Below, in pieces: positions 1 through 10,845 of a stretch of 64,000 nt of DNA. Where the stretch lies: assembly GCF_014145505.1 (NCBI RefSeq), contig NZ_JACIUZ010000019.1, positions 1-64,000 on the forward strand, given 5' to 3'. Made by a program: the position numbers and the translations under genes. The DNA comes from Limosilactobacillus fastidiosus (GTDB taxonomy: Bacteria; Bacillota; Bacilli; Lactobacillales; Lactobacillaceae). The notes beneath the pieces were generated by a model. That model did no database searches, was not told the DNA's origin, and saw only the letters and a program-made list of their open reading frames with translations. Position 1 is the stretch's first letter, and each line of letters starts with the position of its first letter.

Positions 1-125
1 AAATTAATTAAGCGAATTGACTTCGCAAATGTTTTTGCTTCAAATCGTAATGATTGAAGACCCTACACATTTGATTCGTCGAAACTTTGTTCAGTTTTCA
101 AAGGTCTACTTGCTTAGCCGAGTAA
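1..125 (-). other. 5' leader of an rRNA operon (16S gene just outside the window)
   Basis: Read on the minus strand, this stretch contains CCTTTGAAAACTGAACAAAG, which resembles the boxA-like leader found directly before 16S rRNA in lactobacilli. The leader runs off the left edge, so the 16S gene itself is not visible. The two promoters immediately upstream on the same strand support the call. Assignment rests on recognition of the leader and on promoter quality. Confidence 0.7.
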
Positions 126-141
126 CTAAGCAACATCAATT

Positions 142-170
142 ATTATATCACTTACTTAATTTGATGTCAA
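142..170 (-). promoter_or_regulatory. rrn promoter P2 (perfect consensus)
   Basis: On the minus strand there is TTGACA (165-170), a 17-base spacer and TATAAT (142-147). Both boxes match the sigma-A consensus exactly. It is the proximal of two tandem promoters ahead of the rRNA leader. Confidence 0.85.
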
Positions 171-225
171 CAACTAATTCTAATTAATTTTAAGCAATTA
201 AGTCGTTTTAATAAGCAGCCTATAC

Positions 226-254
226 AATATATCATTCCGTCGAGAAATAGTCAA
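226..254 (-). promoter_or_regulatory. rrn promoter P1
   Basis: On the minus strand TTGACT (249-254), a 17-base spacer and TATATT (226-231) lie 84 bases upstream of P2. The tandem arrangement is typical of Firmicute rRNA operons. Confidence 0.7.
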
Positions 255-442
255 TATATTTTTTGGAATAAAAATAATTGATTTTCTATCCGTAAATCAA
301 TTTACTTTTCTCAACAGGAACTATACTATACATTCTTTTTTTCCTTTCGTCAATAACTAATATGAAGCATTATTCATATGTTGCTGATCATGCCGAACAA
401 TAATAATTATTCCTACTGAATTGTTAATAGATAATAGTATAA

Positions 443-480
443 AATAAAAAGTGCTCGTCGCATCTATGACATGAGCACCT
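443..480 (-). terminator. tyrS terminator
   Basis: On the minus strand GGTGCTCATGTC pairs imperfectly with GCGACGAGCAC and is followed by TTTTTATTTT. It lies about 27 bases after the tyrS stop codon. Confidence 0.75.
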
Positions 481-506
481 ATAAACAGAACAATCTAATT
501 TTTAAA

Positions 507-1760
507 TTATTTCACCCGAACTAAGAAGTAACGTTTCTTACCACGTCGAACAATTACGAATTTCCCATCAAAATGACTACTAGGATCAATCTCAGCATCT
601 ATATCCGTTACTTTTTCCCCATTAATATGAACTGCGCCATTCTCGACATCCTGCCGTGCCTGGCGACGTGATGGTTCAATCTTAGTATCATCAACTAACC
701 ATAAAATGATATTTTTCTTTTCGTTGCTTACTTCAACAGAAGGAACATTACTAAATGCTTGTTCAATCTCCTCAGTGGTTAAGTCAGCAACATCCCCAGA
801 GAACAATGCTTTTGTAATTCTTTGTGCTTCAGCCAAACCTTCTTCGCCATGAACAAACTTAGTAACTTCTTCAGCTAAGCGACGTTGAGCTTCACGCTTC
901 CACGGTTCCTTCTTAACTTTTTCTGCCAACTCATCAATTTCATCTTTAGATAAAAAGGTGAAGTACTTAAGGTATTTAACAACGTCTCGGTCATCTTGGT
1001 TAATCCAAAATTGGTAGAATTCGTATGGTGAAGTTTTCTTTGGATCAAGCCAAATAGCACCACCGGCAGTCTTACCAAACTTTGTTCCATCAGCCTTAAG
1101 CATCAATGGAATGGTCAAGCCATATACCTTCGCATCTGGTCCTTCTACCTTATGAATCAAATCAATCCCGGCAGTAATATTCCCCCATTGATCGGAACCA
1201 CCAATTTCAAGTTGAACATCATTGCTTTGATAAAGGTGAAGGAAATCAACTGCTTGAAGAATTTGGTAGGTAAATTCAGTAAAGGAAATCCCTGAAGCAA
1301 GTCGACTAGCAACTACCTCCTTATTTAACATCGTATTCACATTAAAAAGTTTCCCAAAGTCACGTAAGAAGTCAATCATGGTAAAGTTCTTCAGCCAAGT
1401 ATAGTTATCAACAATAGTAAAGTTGTCAGTGCCGAAGAGTTTCTTCATTTGTTCGGTTAACGCCTTCTTATTGTGTTCCAATTGAGATTCAGTTTGAAGG
1501 GTCCGTTCAGTCTTCCTCCCAGATGGATCACCAATTGCACCAGTCCCACCACCGATAATAATTACCGGGTGATGTCCAGCAAGTTGAAACCGTTTTAGAA
1601 TCATAAATGGAATCAAGTGACCAATATGAAGACTGTCTCCTGTTGGATCAGTCCCACAGTATAGTCCAATATTTTTACTTTCAGTTAACTCCTTTAATGC
1701 TTCCTTATCAGTAGTTTGATTAATTGCACCACGCCATTCGAGTTCATCAATAATGTTCAT
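507..1760 (-). CDS. tyrS: Tyrosyl-tRNA synthetase
   Basis: Class I aminoacyl-tRNA synthetase that charges tRNA-Tyr in the cytoplasm. At 417 aa it has normal bacterial TyrRS length. Visible signatures are the HIGH-type motif HIGHLIPF near residues 45-52, the tyrosine-binding region with GGSDQWGN near 190, the KMSKS-like motif KFGKT near 228, and a C-terminal S4-like RNA-binding segment starting near residue 350 (PSRRQARQDVENGAVHINGEKV). The ATG start has GGAGG close upstream. It is a single-gene unit between a Tyr T-box leader and its own terminator, so transcription should rise when uncharged tRNA-Tyr accumulates. Confidence 0.97.
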   Translation of the reverse strand: MNIIDELEWRGAINQTTDKEALKELTESKNIGLYCGTDPTGDSLHIGHLIPFMILKRFQLAGHHPVIIIGGGTGAIGDPSGRKTERTLQTESQLEHNKKALTEQMKKLFGTDNFTIVDNYTWLKNFTMIDFLRDFGKLFNVNTMLNKEVVASRLASGISFTEFTYQILQAVDFLHLYQSNDVQLEIGGSDQWGNITAGIDLIHKVEGPDAKVYGLTIPLMLKADGTKFGKTAGGAIWLDPKKTSPYEFYQFWINQDDRDVVKYLKYFTFLSKDEIDELAEKVKKEPWKREAQRRLAEEVTKFVHGEEGLAEAQRITKALFSGDVADLTTEEIEQAFSNVPSVEVSNEKKNIILWLVDDTKIEPSRRQARQDVENGAVHINGEKVTDIDAEIDPSSHFDGKFVIVRRGKKRYFLVRVK

Positions 1761-1785
1761 TAATATTTGCCTCCTACTGTATGGA

Positions 1786-2022
1786 TCAAAAAATCCCCAA
1801 CCTCATAATGAAGTCAGGGACGATTTACCGCGTTACCACCTTGAATTGTAACTACTTTAAGTAATTACCTCTCTAGTCGATAACGAGACGATCCGTTCAT
1901 AATTGAAAAGCTCAGTAAGTGTAATTCGTCAGCTAACCTTGTCAGGTTTGCAGCAACCACCTGATCTCTAGACGACTAGTTAGTCGACTACTAAATTACT
2001 TCAATGCCTTTATTTATTGCCG
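1786..2022 (-). promoter_or_regulatory. Tyr T-box leader of tyrS
   Basis: On the minus strand the conserved T-box element AAGGTGGTAACGCG (1829-1842) precedes a strong terminator hairpin (1788-1823: TCCCTGACTTCAT pairing with ATGAGGTTGGGGA, then a T run). The stem I apical sequence GCTGCAA is followed 24 bases later by TAC at 1921-1923, a tyrosine codon in the position expected for the specifier. That fits the downstream gene. The RNA should read through when uncharged tRNA-Tyr binds. Confidence 0.9.
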
Positions 2023-2024
2023 TC

Positions 2025-2054
2025 ATTGTACCGGGAGAAGTAACCTTTTGTCAA
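2025..2054 (-). promoter_or_regulatory. Promoter of the tyrS T-box transcript
   Basis: On the minus strand TTGACA (2049-2054), an 18-base spacer and TACAAT (2025-2030) stand just upstream of the T-box. Confidence 0.65.
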
Positions 2055-2056
2055 GC

Positions 2057-2096
2057 TAAAAAAGGCCAGTGGAAAAGCATTTTTCCATCAGCCTCT
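2057..2096 (-). terminator. Terminator after the DUF975 gene
   Basis: On the minus strand GGCTGATGGAAAA pairs with TTTTCCACTGGCC and is followed by TTTTTT. It sits about 25 bases after the stop codon. Confidence 0.8.
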
Positions 2097-2119
2097 ATTT
2101 TAATAATTATTTACTTTTC

Positions 2120-3112
2120 TTATTTCTTCTTATCTTGCTTAGTCTTACCTTTTTTCGTTTTTTTGGGTGTGTAGACTTCATGAACGTAAGCTTCTCCAGT
2201 TAATTCAGCAACTGGCTTAAATGTTCCAGCAAAGTCTTCATCAAGATTAGCAGTCTTCTTTGCTTCTTCATAGTAAAGAGCACCACTGGCGAAAATCACT
2301 GGCAAGTAAGCTGCAAAACCAAGGATCATTAATAATAACCCAATATATACTAACGGGTATATTGCAGTGTAGATGCCCCAGTAGGCTAAAGCACCAAAGA
2401 TTACTTCCCAGACAACCATCGGAATGAAGACGACTACAAGCATAATTAACAAGTAGTTCCACTTCCGACCACCCATAAACCGACGACTAGCAGTTAAAGC
2501 ATAACGCATTGATTGGCCGAGAAATTGTGGTTGGCGATCACGGTAAAGGAAGTTTGCCTGTGAATATTCAATCCCTTTCCATGCCATCACAATGTCGTTT
2601 AAGATCCGGCAAATAATTACTAGAACCTGGTTCTTAGCAACTAGTCCACCAATAATATCTAATGGTAAGCTCCACAGGAATACAAACAATCCTGTGTACA
2701 GAATGATTCGCCATAATTGATTCTTCCGCAAATGCTTGTAATGCATCCATACTGAACCAGCACTCACGATTTGTTCAGGATGACGAACCTTATCTTGATA
2801 AGTAAATTGTGCAGCAGTAGTAAAGAATGAATAGAAGAATGACAATGCAATTAGAACGATGATTGCAATCAGCAATTCAAGTAATGCCAAACCAATTGCT
2901 GCAGGTGATGCCATCCCATACATAATCATCATCATGGCCATTCCCATTGAACTTAGAATTCCCTGGGCAAAGTAACCAACAATAAACGATAATGCAAGAA
3001 AAATAATCATCACTCCACCGAGTGGCCACATTGACGCTTGGTAATGCGGTTTAACTAGTCCCTTCAAGTCATGAACGAACTGTTTTAAGGACAAATGATA
3101 ACGTTTCTTCAT
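2120..3112 (-). CDS. DUF975 family integral membrane protein
   Basis: A 330-aa polytopic membrane protein of the DUF975 family, whose function is not established. The N terminus (about 25 residues) is basic and cytoplasmic. Hydrophobic segments follow near residues 30-50, 58-95, 137-160, 215-245 and 250-280. The last 25 residues are almost all Lys, Thr and Asp, a charged cytoplasmic tail. A WKGIEYSQANFLYRD stretch in the middle is typical of the family. It stands alone between the tyrS T-box and folT and has its own terminator. No enzymatic motif is visible. Confidence 0.8.
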   Translation of the reverse strand: MKKRYHLSLKQFVHDLKGLVKPHYQASMWPLGGVMIIFLALSFIVGYFAQGILSSMGMAMMMIMYGMASPAAIGLALLELLIAIIVLIALSFFYSFFTTAAQFTYQDKVRHPEQIVSAGSVWMHYKHLRKNQLWRIILYTGLFVFLWSLPLDIIGGLVAKNQVLVIICRILNDIVMAWKGIEYSQANFLYRDRQPQFLGQSMRYALTASRRFMGGRKWNYLLIMLVVVFIPMVVWEVIFGALAYWGIYTAIYPLVYIGLLLMILGFAAYLPVIFASGALYYEEAKKTANLDEDFAGTFKPVAELTGEAYVHEVYTPKKTKKGKTKQDKKK

Positions 3113-3204
3113 TTAATACTCTCTCCAATTATTTCAGAATATATTTTTCATAATAACATAAAAAGAACAAACCTCAATTTTCAAATCGCTTTTTTCATAA
3201 AAAA

Positions 3205-3248
3205 TTCATAAAGGCCTTTAGTGTTCGAATTCTCAAACACTAAAGGCC
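3205..3248 (-). terminator. folT terminator
   Basis: GGCCTTTAGTGTT and AACACTAAAGGCC form a perfect 13-bp stem around a 10-base loop, directly after the folT stop on the minus strand. The trailing sequence is TTTATGAATTTTTT. Confidence 0.75.
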
Positions 3249-3256
3249 ATCTTTTG

Positions 3257-3814
3257 TTAACTTATATTTGTACTACTATAAATTTGACTCAGTCGTCTAA
3301 GAATGAAGAAAACAATGATCCCCTCTAACGGCCAAGTAATAACCTCTTTGGGTAAGCGAATAAGTAAAAGGGCCCAAAATGTTCTTCCGTTGCTTCCAGA
3401 ATTTAGACTCATAATATAAATCCAAAAGGTCGTAAAAATAACGTTCGTAATTAAGGTTTGGAAGAATTCATATACTAACGCCCGTTGCCACGTAACTTTC
3501 TGGTTATACAGGAACATTCCAGCAAGTACTCCCGAAACGAAAGCCGAAAATGTAAAGCCCGGGAAAAAGGCTGTTCCTGAATTAAGAATGGTATTACTGA
3601 TAATATCGTTAACTACCATTGACCAGCCACCAATCCACGGTCCAAGATAATAACCAATTAATGCGGTAGCAATAAAGCCAAAGCCAAATTTTAAAATTGT
3701 CGGGTTACCAATGGAAATCTTATCCAAAATCACCTCAAGGGCAATTAGCATCCCAGCAAGCGTAAGCCGCTTAGTCGTAAAACGTGGTCCAGCAAAAGAT
3801 AAAATTGAGGACAT
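3257..3814 (-). CDS. folT: Folate-type ECF transporter S component
   Basis: A 185-aa substrate-binding membrane subunit that would work with a shared EcfAA'T energizing module encoded elsewhere. It matches the folate-family S components of lactic acid bacteria: RLTLAGMLIALEVILDKISI, GFGFIATALIGYYLGP and SGTAFFPGFTFSAFVSGVLAG lie in successive membrane helices, and the conserved K/R-rich RLPKEVITWPLEG is near the C terminus. The reading frame stays open for 36 codons upstream, but the ATG at 3812-3814 begins the family's conserved region and has GGGAGTGGA just before it, so that start is chosen. Folate as substrate is by family resemblance; other vitamin S components are less likely. Confidence 0.8.
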   Translation of the reverse strand: MSSILSFAGPRFTTKRLTLAGMLIALEVILDKISIGNPTILKFGFGFIATALIGYYLGPWIGGWSMVVNDIISNTILNSGTAFFPGFTFSAFVSGVLAGMFLYNQKVTWQRALVYEFFQTLITNVIFTTFWIYIMSLNSGSNGRTFWALLLIRLPKEVITWPLEGIIVFFILRRLSQIYSSTNIS

Positions 3815-3985
3815 TTCAATCCACTCCCTACATAAATTTATTTTGTTAGGGAACACATTGACAAATGTCTTTGTGGTGAATGCGGAATTATCAAGCAGCA
3901 AAGGCTTCCTTCCAACGTTCACATTCCGTTCCGTTGGACAATAACTCGGTAATCCCTACCCCAACAGCCATAATATACCCTGCTT
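3815..3985 (-). promoter_or_regulatory. Possible structured leader of folT
   Basis: About 150 bases upstream of folT contain several complementary pairs on the minus strand: CCAACG with CGTTGG, CGGAAT with ATTCCG, and GACATT with AATGTG. Some of these are mutually exclusive, which would fit a cis-regulatory RNA. The conserved core of the THF riboswitch was looked for and not found. This is a weak call. Confidence 0.25.
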
Positions 3986-4081
3986 ACGGATATTATTCAA
4001 TAACATCAAACTAAAGATATGGATAAATAATTGGTGATCAAGTATGTAAACTTAGATAATTCGCTTTTCTCTAGTAACAAA

Positions 4082-4122
4082 TAAAAAGGTCGAGACCAGC
4101 TCATCTCAAGCTAACCTCGACA
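4082..4122 (-). terminator. Terminator after the coiled-coil protein
   Basis: On the minus strand GTCGAG and CTCGAC close a longer imperfect hairpin that is followed by CTTTTTA. Confidence 0.7.
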
Positions 4123-4151
4123 GGATAAATATTCAATTATGCCAAATAAAT

Positions 4152-4577
4152 TTAATCTAACTTACCTGCACTCTTTAGGATCTTTTGTGCTTTTTCGAGG
4201 TAGCCGTGTTCAGCACGGAAAGCCTTAATCTTGCCACCCTTGCTTTCGTCTAACTCGTCAAGTTGCTTTTCAAGTTCTTCAAAGCCCTTCTTCAAGTCTT
4301 TGATAACAGGTTCTTCATCTTCAATGTAGATGTAGTGGTTTTCAGCAGGATCCTTACGACCCTCACCAGCAACACGTTCAAGTTTGTCGTCATACTTATC
4401 AACCTTTTGAGCGTGCTTAAGAATTGACTTAATATCCTTGATTGTTTCGTGTTGAGCAGTGTGATGTTTTTCGTTATCAACACTATCTTCAATCCGTGTT
4501 AAGTGCCCCTCAGCATCTGCAATCTTCTTAGCAATCCGATCCAATGCTTTTAATTGACGTTTTGCATAATCAGCCAT
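4152..4577 (-). CDS. Hypothetical coiled-coil cytoplasmic protein
   Basis: A 141-aa protein that I do not recognise. It is highly charged, with heptad-like hydrophobic spacing over most of its length (residues 1-50 and 85-141). It has no membrane segment, no signal peptide and no cysteine. The ATG at 4575-4577 is preceded by AGGAGG at suitable distance, so the 22-codon upstream extension of the frame is rejected. It is a single-gene unit with its own terminator. A structural or nucleoid-type role is possible but nothing in the sequence proves it. Confidence 0.7.
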   Translation of the reverse strand: MADYAKRQLKALDRIAKKIADAEGHLTRIEDSVDNEKHHTAQHETIKDIKSILKHAQKVDKYDDKLERVAGEGRKDPAENHYIYIEDEEPVIKDLKKGFEELEKQLDELDESKGGKIKAFRAEHGYLEKAQKILKSAGKLD

Positions 4578-4767
4578 AATAATAACCTCCTGAGATATAT
4601 TCTTTACAATTATTATTATATTTTTAATGTTTAATTTATACAAGTAATAAGCCTTACTGATTTAAATCTTCAGAAATAATGATTAATATTTTTATATATG
4701 ATTATAATAATCACATTTTCTACATATTATGCTAACTTTCGTCAATTATTTATTTAGCATAGTATAT

Positions 4768-4796
4768 AAAAAAGGCTGGAATTTAATCCAGCCTTA
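4768..4796 (-). terminator. gpmA terminator
   Basis: On the minus strand AAGGCTGGA and TCCAGCCTT form a perfect stem followed by TTTTTT, eight bases after the gpmA stop. Confidence 0.85.
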
Positions 4797-4803
4797 CGTT
4801 ATT

Positions 4804-5490
4804 TTAGTATTTTTCCTTGCTCAAAACATTAAGCTTTTCATCGAAGTCATAAACAACTGGTTGACCAGTAGCCATTTCGAGGTTCATGATATCTTCGTCA
4901 GAAATATTTTCGATGTACTTACTCAAAGCACGGAGAGAGTTACCATGAGCAGCAATGATAACGTTCTTATTATCAAGAAGCTTTGGAGCAATCTCATCTT
5001 GCCATAAAGGAATAACCCGTTCCAAAGTAACCTTCAAGTTTTCACCACCAGGAATAGCCCGTGGGTCTAAGTTAGCGTAACGACGGTCCTTAGCAGCAGA
5101 CCCTTCATCCTCAGCACTCAGTAATGGAGGTAAAACATCGTATGAACGACGCCAAATGTGAACTTGTTCGTCACCATACTTTTCAGCAGCCTTCTTCTTG
5201 TTGTGACCTTGGAGTGCACCATAGTGACGTTCGTTCAAACGCCAAGTCTTGGTTTCTGGAATCCAAAGTTGGTCACATTCTTCAAGAGCGTAGTGCAAAG
5301 TCTTGATCGCCCGCTTCAATACTGAAGTGTATGCATAGTCAAATTCAATTCCATGTTCCTTAAGGGCCTTACCTGCATTTTTAGCTTGTTCAACACCCTT
5401 TTCACTTAAGTCAACATCAACCCAACCAGTGAATTGGTTAGATAAGTTCCATTCACTTTGGCCGTGACGAATTAAAACTAGTTTTGCCAT
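4804..5490 (-). CDS. gpmA: 2,3-bisphosphoglycerate-dependent phosphoglycerate mutase
   Basis: Interconverts 3- and 2-phosphoglycerate in lower glycolysis. The 228-aa length is standard for the cofactor-dependent type. The phospho-acceptor histidine lies in [10 protein letters not shown] (residues 6-15), and the second catalytic histidine in [10 protein letters not shown] near residue 181. [13 protein letters not shown] near residue 83 is a family signature. The gene is monocistronic with a close terminator. Confidence 0.96.
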   Translation of the reverse strand: MAKLVLIRHGQSEWNLSNQFTGWVDVDLSEKGVEQAKNAGKALKEHGIEFDYAYTSVLKRAIKTLHYALEECDQLWIPETKTWRLNERHYGALQGHNKKKAAEKYGDEQVHIWRRSYDVLPPLLSAEDEGSAAKDRRYANLDPRAIPGGENLKVTLERVIPLWQDEIAPKLLDNKNVIIAAHGNSLRALSKYIENISDEDIMNLEMATGQPVVYDFDEKLNVLSKEKY

Positions 5491-6072
5491 GTTCTAATGA
5501 CCTCTTTCTTCTTAAAATCGCTATACTGTACAGCATTACTTAATTATTTTAATCCAAACACCACAAAATTCCAATAGGGGAAATCCCGTTCTGATGAACT
5601 TAAGTGCGAACAAAATTAAAAGAACTCCAATTCACTCAAGAAACAGATCGAAACTAGTAAGTTTAATGTTTTAATATCTCGTTTTTTCAGTAACGAAATT
5701 CATAATACTGTCACCTAATCTAGGTAGCCACCCCACAAACCATTAAATTCTATTGTTTGCCACATCTATTTTTCTGGGTATAAAGCAACTTTTCTATCTC
5801 TAGCTACAGCTTCTTCACTTGAGTATGAATACTATTATTCTATTTGGGATATTTAAATTTTATTTACTTAGTTTGTCATTAATATATTTCTCTTTATTAA
5901 ACAATTAATAACGTAATTTATCAATTTTATTTAAGTTATCCCAAATAAAGTTAGTCTTTTATTGTAGGAATTAGTAAATAGATTCAGTCATATTAATAAA
6001 ATTAAATAAAAGTTTTTTCATCTGTTATCTCGGGAATTTCTCACTAATCTTTATAAACTTTTTAGATTGTTA
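5491..6072. other. Gene-free interval between gpmA and the met operon
   Basis: About 580 bases with no convincing gene. It is AT-rich. A 21-codon fragment on the minus strand near 5770-5840 has a coding-like look (SSEEAVARDRKVALYPEK) but is bounded by stop codons and has no recognisable relative. No repeat or RNA gene was identified here. Confidence 0.5.
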
Positions 6073-6100
6073 TTGACTTCCATTAAATTAAGATTAAACT
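6073..6100 (+). promoter_or_regulatory. Promoter of the met operon
   Basis: TTGACT (6073-6078), a 16-base spacer and TAAACT (6095-6100) lie about 20 bases before the start of the T-box RNA. Confidence 0.5.
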
Positions 6101-6119
6101 AATAATCAATTAAATTTTA

Positions 6120-6402
6120 ATTAGACTTTGAAGAGAAGAGTAGTACCTTACCGTTTTGTAGAGAGTCCTTAGTTGGTGAAAAAGGATATTCGGGAACAGT
6201 ATGAAGATGAGCTCTGAGTCATCTAACTTTGGTCCTCCCGGCTAAGTTAGACGGATAGCAACCGTTATATTGCGGAGTATTCATGTCTAAATGAGTACTT
6301 AACGAGGTTGTTATTGCGAAATAGCAACAAACTCAGGGTGGTACCACGAAAGCTTTCGTCCCATAGTTCTATACGAACTATGGGGTGGGAGCTTTTTTGT
6401 TT
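6120..6402 (+). promoter_or_regulatory. Met T-box leader of metA-metY-hom
   Basis: The conserved element AGGGTGGTACCACG (6334-6347) is followed by a terminator hairpin (CCATAGTTC/GAACTATGG, then GGTGGGAGCTTTTTT). The stem I base pairs GACT..AGAG with CTCT.AGTC. ATG at 6207-6209, 25 bases after the apical GGTGAAA, fits the specifier for methionine; a second ATG lies six bases upstream. Antitermination by uncharged tRNA-Met would switch on methionine synthesis, which suits the genes behind it. Confidence 0.9.
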
Positions 6403-6477
6403 AGATCGCTATCGTCCCAAAGAGCTTGTAGGGCAAGCATGTTTCATCATTCACTCTTCTAGAAAGGAGACTCCACC

Positions 6478-8631
<2,154 letters not shown>

Positions 8632-8649
8632 GCAAAGGAGAGTTCTCAT

Positions 8650-9918
8650 ATGCGAACGATTAAAATTGGCCTTCTTGGTCTCGGGACCGTTGGTGGGGGC
8701 GTTGTTAAATTACTCCAGGAACATGCGGCAAAAATTGAGCAAACCACAAACGTCCACTTTATCTTAAAGCGAGTCGCTGTTGCCCACTTAAATAAACCAC
8801 GGAAGTTTTCCCTTCCCGAGGAAACAATCTTGACTGACCAGATTGATGAAGTTTTGAATGATCCGGAAATCCAAATAATCGTCGAAACTATGGGAACCAT
8901 TAATCGTGCTCGCCAAGCAATCGTCCAAGCAATCTATAACCATAAGTCTGTTATCACCGCTAATAAGGATCTCCTCGCAATCGACGGTCCAAAGCTAGCA
9001 CAACTTGCCAAAAGTCGTCACGTTGACTTTCTCTACGAAGCAAGTGTTGCCGGGGGAATTCCGATCCTTCGCGTCCTCAGCAGTAGTCTCGTCACCGACC
9101 AAATTACCCGGGTCTCTGGAATCATTAACGGAACTGCTAACTATATTCTTTCAGCAATGGTCAGTGATAATCTGAGTTATGACAAGGCCTTAATGAATGC
9201 CCAACAAAAGGGGTATGCGGAGGCTAATCCCGTAAACGATGTTAAGGGAATTGATGCCGCCAATAAGCTGAGCATTCTCAGTCAGTTTGCCTTTGGAAAA
9301 GCACTCGACCCAACAAATCTCAACGTTCGTGGGATCGACCAATTAACTAGTGCCCAGTTAGCAAGCGCCAAACAATTCGGCTACACAATTAAGCTCCTTG
9401 CAATTGCTAAACGACTCTCCAACCGCCTTTACACTTCCGTTGGTCCCACACTGGTTGATAACAATGACCAACTTGCTCAAGTTAATGGTGTTCAAAATGC
9501 TATCGCAATCGAGAGTAATGCTCTTGGTTCAAGTGTTTATACCGGACCTGGTGCAGGTGCCAAACCAACTGCTAATAGTATTCTGAGTGACCTTGCGGCT
9601 GCTGCAAATGATATTCTGAACTATGACTGCGGGAACGCATTTAATAACTACCACAGCGAGCTTACCCCCTCTACACTAAATAATGCTCCACAATCATACC
9701 TAATCACCATCTATGGCCGGTCAACTCGGCCAGTTGATTCAATTGATTGGCAAAATGAAACTAGTAACCACAACTACTGGAGTGGCCTCACTCCAGTAAT
9801 TTCCCACAAAAAGCTTAACTTACTCCTTGAAACAATTGGTAACGATTTTGCGGTTAGCTACTTACCGGTTTATGGAACGGTGAAATTGCAAGCGATAAAA
9901 GAAGTAAAGCAGAACTAG
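8650..9918 (+). CDS. hom: Homoserine dehydrogenase
   Basis: Reduces aspartate semialdehyde to homoserine, the precursor used by MetA. The 422-aa protein has an N-terminal Rossmann motif GLLGLGTVGGGV (residues 7-18), the ANKDLLA segment near 110, the catalytic-domain signature SGIINGTANYIL near 156, and KGIDAANKLSIL near residue 200. The C-terminal 70 residues correspond to the ACT-type regulatory region. It starts 18 bases after metY, with AAAGGAG before the ATG, and shares the Met T-box. Its placement in the met unit suggests it is mainly dedicated to methionine here. Confidence 0.95.
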   Translation: MRTIKIGLLGLGTVGGGVVKLLQEHAAKIEQTTNVHFILKRVAVAHLNKPRKFSLPEETILTDQIDEVLNDPEIQIIVETMGTINRARQAIVQAIYNHKSVITANKDLLAIDGPKLAQLAKSRHVDFLYEASVAGGIPILRVLSSSLVTDQITRVSGIINGTANYILSAMVSDNLSYDKALMNAQQKGYAEANPVNDVKGIDAANKLSILSQFAFGKALDPTNLNVRGIDQLTSAQLASAKQFGYTIKLLAIAKRLSNRLYTSVGPTLVDNNDQLAQVNGVQNAIAIESNALGSSVYTGPGAGAKPTANSILSDLAAAANDILNYDCGNAFNNYHSELTPSTLNNAPQSYLITIYGRSTRPVDSIDWQNETSNHNYWSGLTPVISHKKLNLLLETIGNDFAVSYLPVYGTVKLQAIKEVKQN

Positions 9919-10025
9919 CTTACTAATTCGCTTTTTTGAGGCGAAGTTAGCCTCTAGGAACTCCTTTTGTATACTGTACTGTAACATTTTTACTATGTAG
10001 GGGACATATGTTACCTTCCCCTTTA

Positions 10026-10772
10026 TCATCTTTGCAAATAATTTGTCACCAATTCTAAAATTTCCGATTCACGTTTACCATTAAGCCGGTGTCCCTCTCC
10101 CTCAATCAGGTGTAACTCACTGTTTGGCAAAACAATGTTATATTTCTTAGCCGCTTCTGGCGAAACAACCGTATCTTCTAGGCCATGAACTATCAGTGCT
10201 GGGCCCATAAAATGTTGAGCAGTTTCATAAATTGGCAGTAACTGGGCTGTCCGAAAATATTCTCCACTTACAGCAACTCCATGAACATCGATCGTTAATG
10301 GAATGTGGTTAGGATCGTACTTTGTCCCTTGACAGACTCCTTTTAATGCATCATCTTTGAGAGTCGCCGCAGGGGCCATTAAGACTTCTTTAGTAATAAC
10401 GTCACGGTAATATGCAGACAGCATTGAAGCTACTACTCCACCTTGAGAATGACCAATTAAGTAAATCTGTTGCGCCTTGATCTGAAAGCGCGCAAAATCA
10501 ATAATCTTCATTCCATCATTGATTTCACTATATACGGTCATATCGGTAAAGCTGCCATCACTCTTTCCACAACCACCAAAATCAAACCGAAGCGTTGGGA
10601 TTCCTGCTTCGTTTAATTTATGAGATAAGTCATAAAGTAAGCTTCCTGCTTCATAGCCACGATTACCTTGAAAACCATGCATCAGAATTGCCACCTGTTT
10701 ATTCTGGAGATTTTCCGTTCCCTCTAAGACACCACGAAGAGTGAGACCACCACGTTTCACAGTTACATCCAT
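10026..10772 (-). CDS. Alpha/beta hydrolase, cinnamoyl (feruloyl) esterase-like
   Basis: A 248-aa cytoplasmic alpha/beta hydrolase closely resembling lactobacillus cinnamoyl esterases such as L. johnsonii LJ0536. The triad reads Ser109 (GHSQGG), Asp200 (GLEDTVVS) and His228 (EGEGHRLNG). The oxyanion region is HGFQGNR (residues 32-38). The insertion/lid region around residues 134-185 (APAATLKDDALKG, YDPNHIPLT) is shared with that family. Such enzymes release hydroxycinnamic acids from plant esters. No signal peptide is present. It is divergently placed from the NfrA-like reductase, with a short shared intergenic region. Substrate is inferred from resemblance only. Confidence 0.8.
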   Translation of the reverse strand: MDVTVKRGGLTLRGVLEGTENLQNKQVAILMHGFQGNRGYEAGSLLYDLSHKLNEAGIPTLRFDFGGCGKSDGSFTDMTVYSEINDGMKIIDFARFQIKAQQIYLIGHSQGGVVASMLSAYYRDVITKEVLMAPAATLKDDALKGVCQGTKYDPNHIPLTIDVHGVAVSGEYFRTAQLLPIYETAQHFMGPALIVHGLEDTVVSPEAAKKYNIVLPNSELHLIEGEGHRLNGKRESEILELVTNYLQR

Positions 10773-10845
10773 TTCTACTGGCTCCCTTTAATTTTGTTTT
10801 CTACCCTGTTATTTTACTATAATTAGAAATAGGAGGTGTCTCGAA

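Noticed and set aside
3815-3985. A THF or preQ1 riboswitch ahead of the folate S component.
   Set aside because: The conserved cores of these riboswitches were not found; only generic complementarity remains.
5770-5840. A coding-like 21-codon peptide on the minus strand.
   Set aside because: It is bounded by stops, has no start or ribosome-binding site, and no family resemblance.
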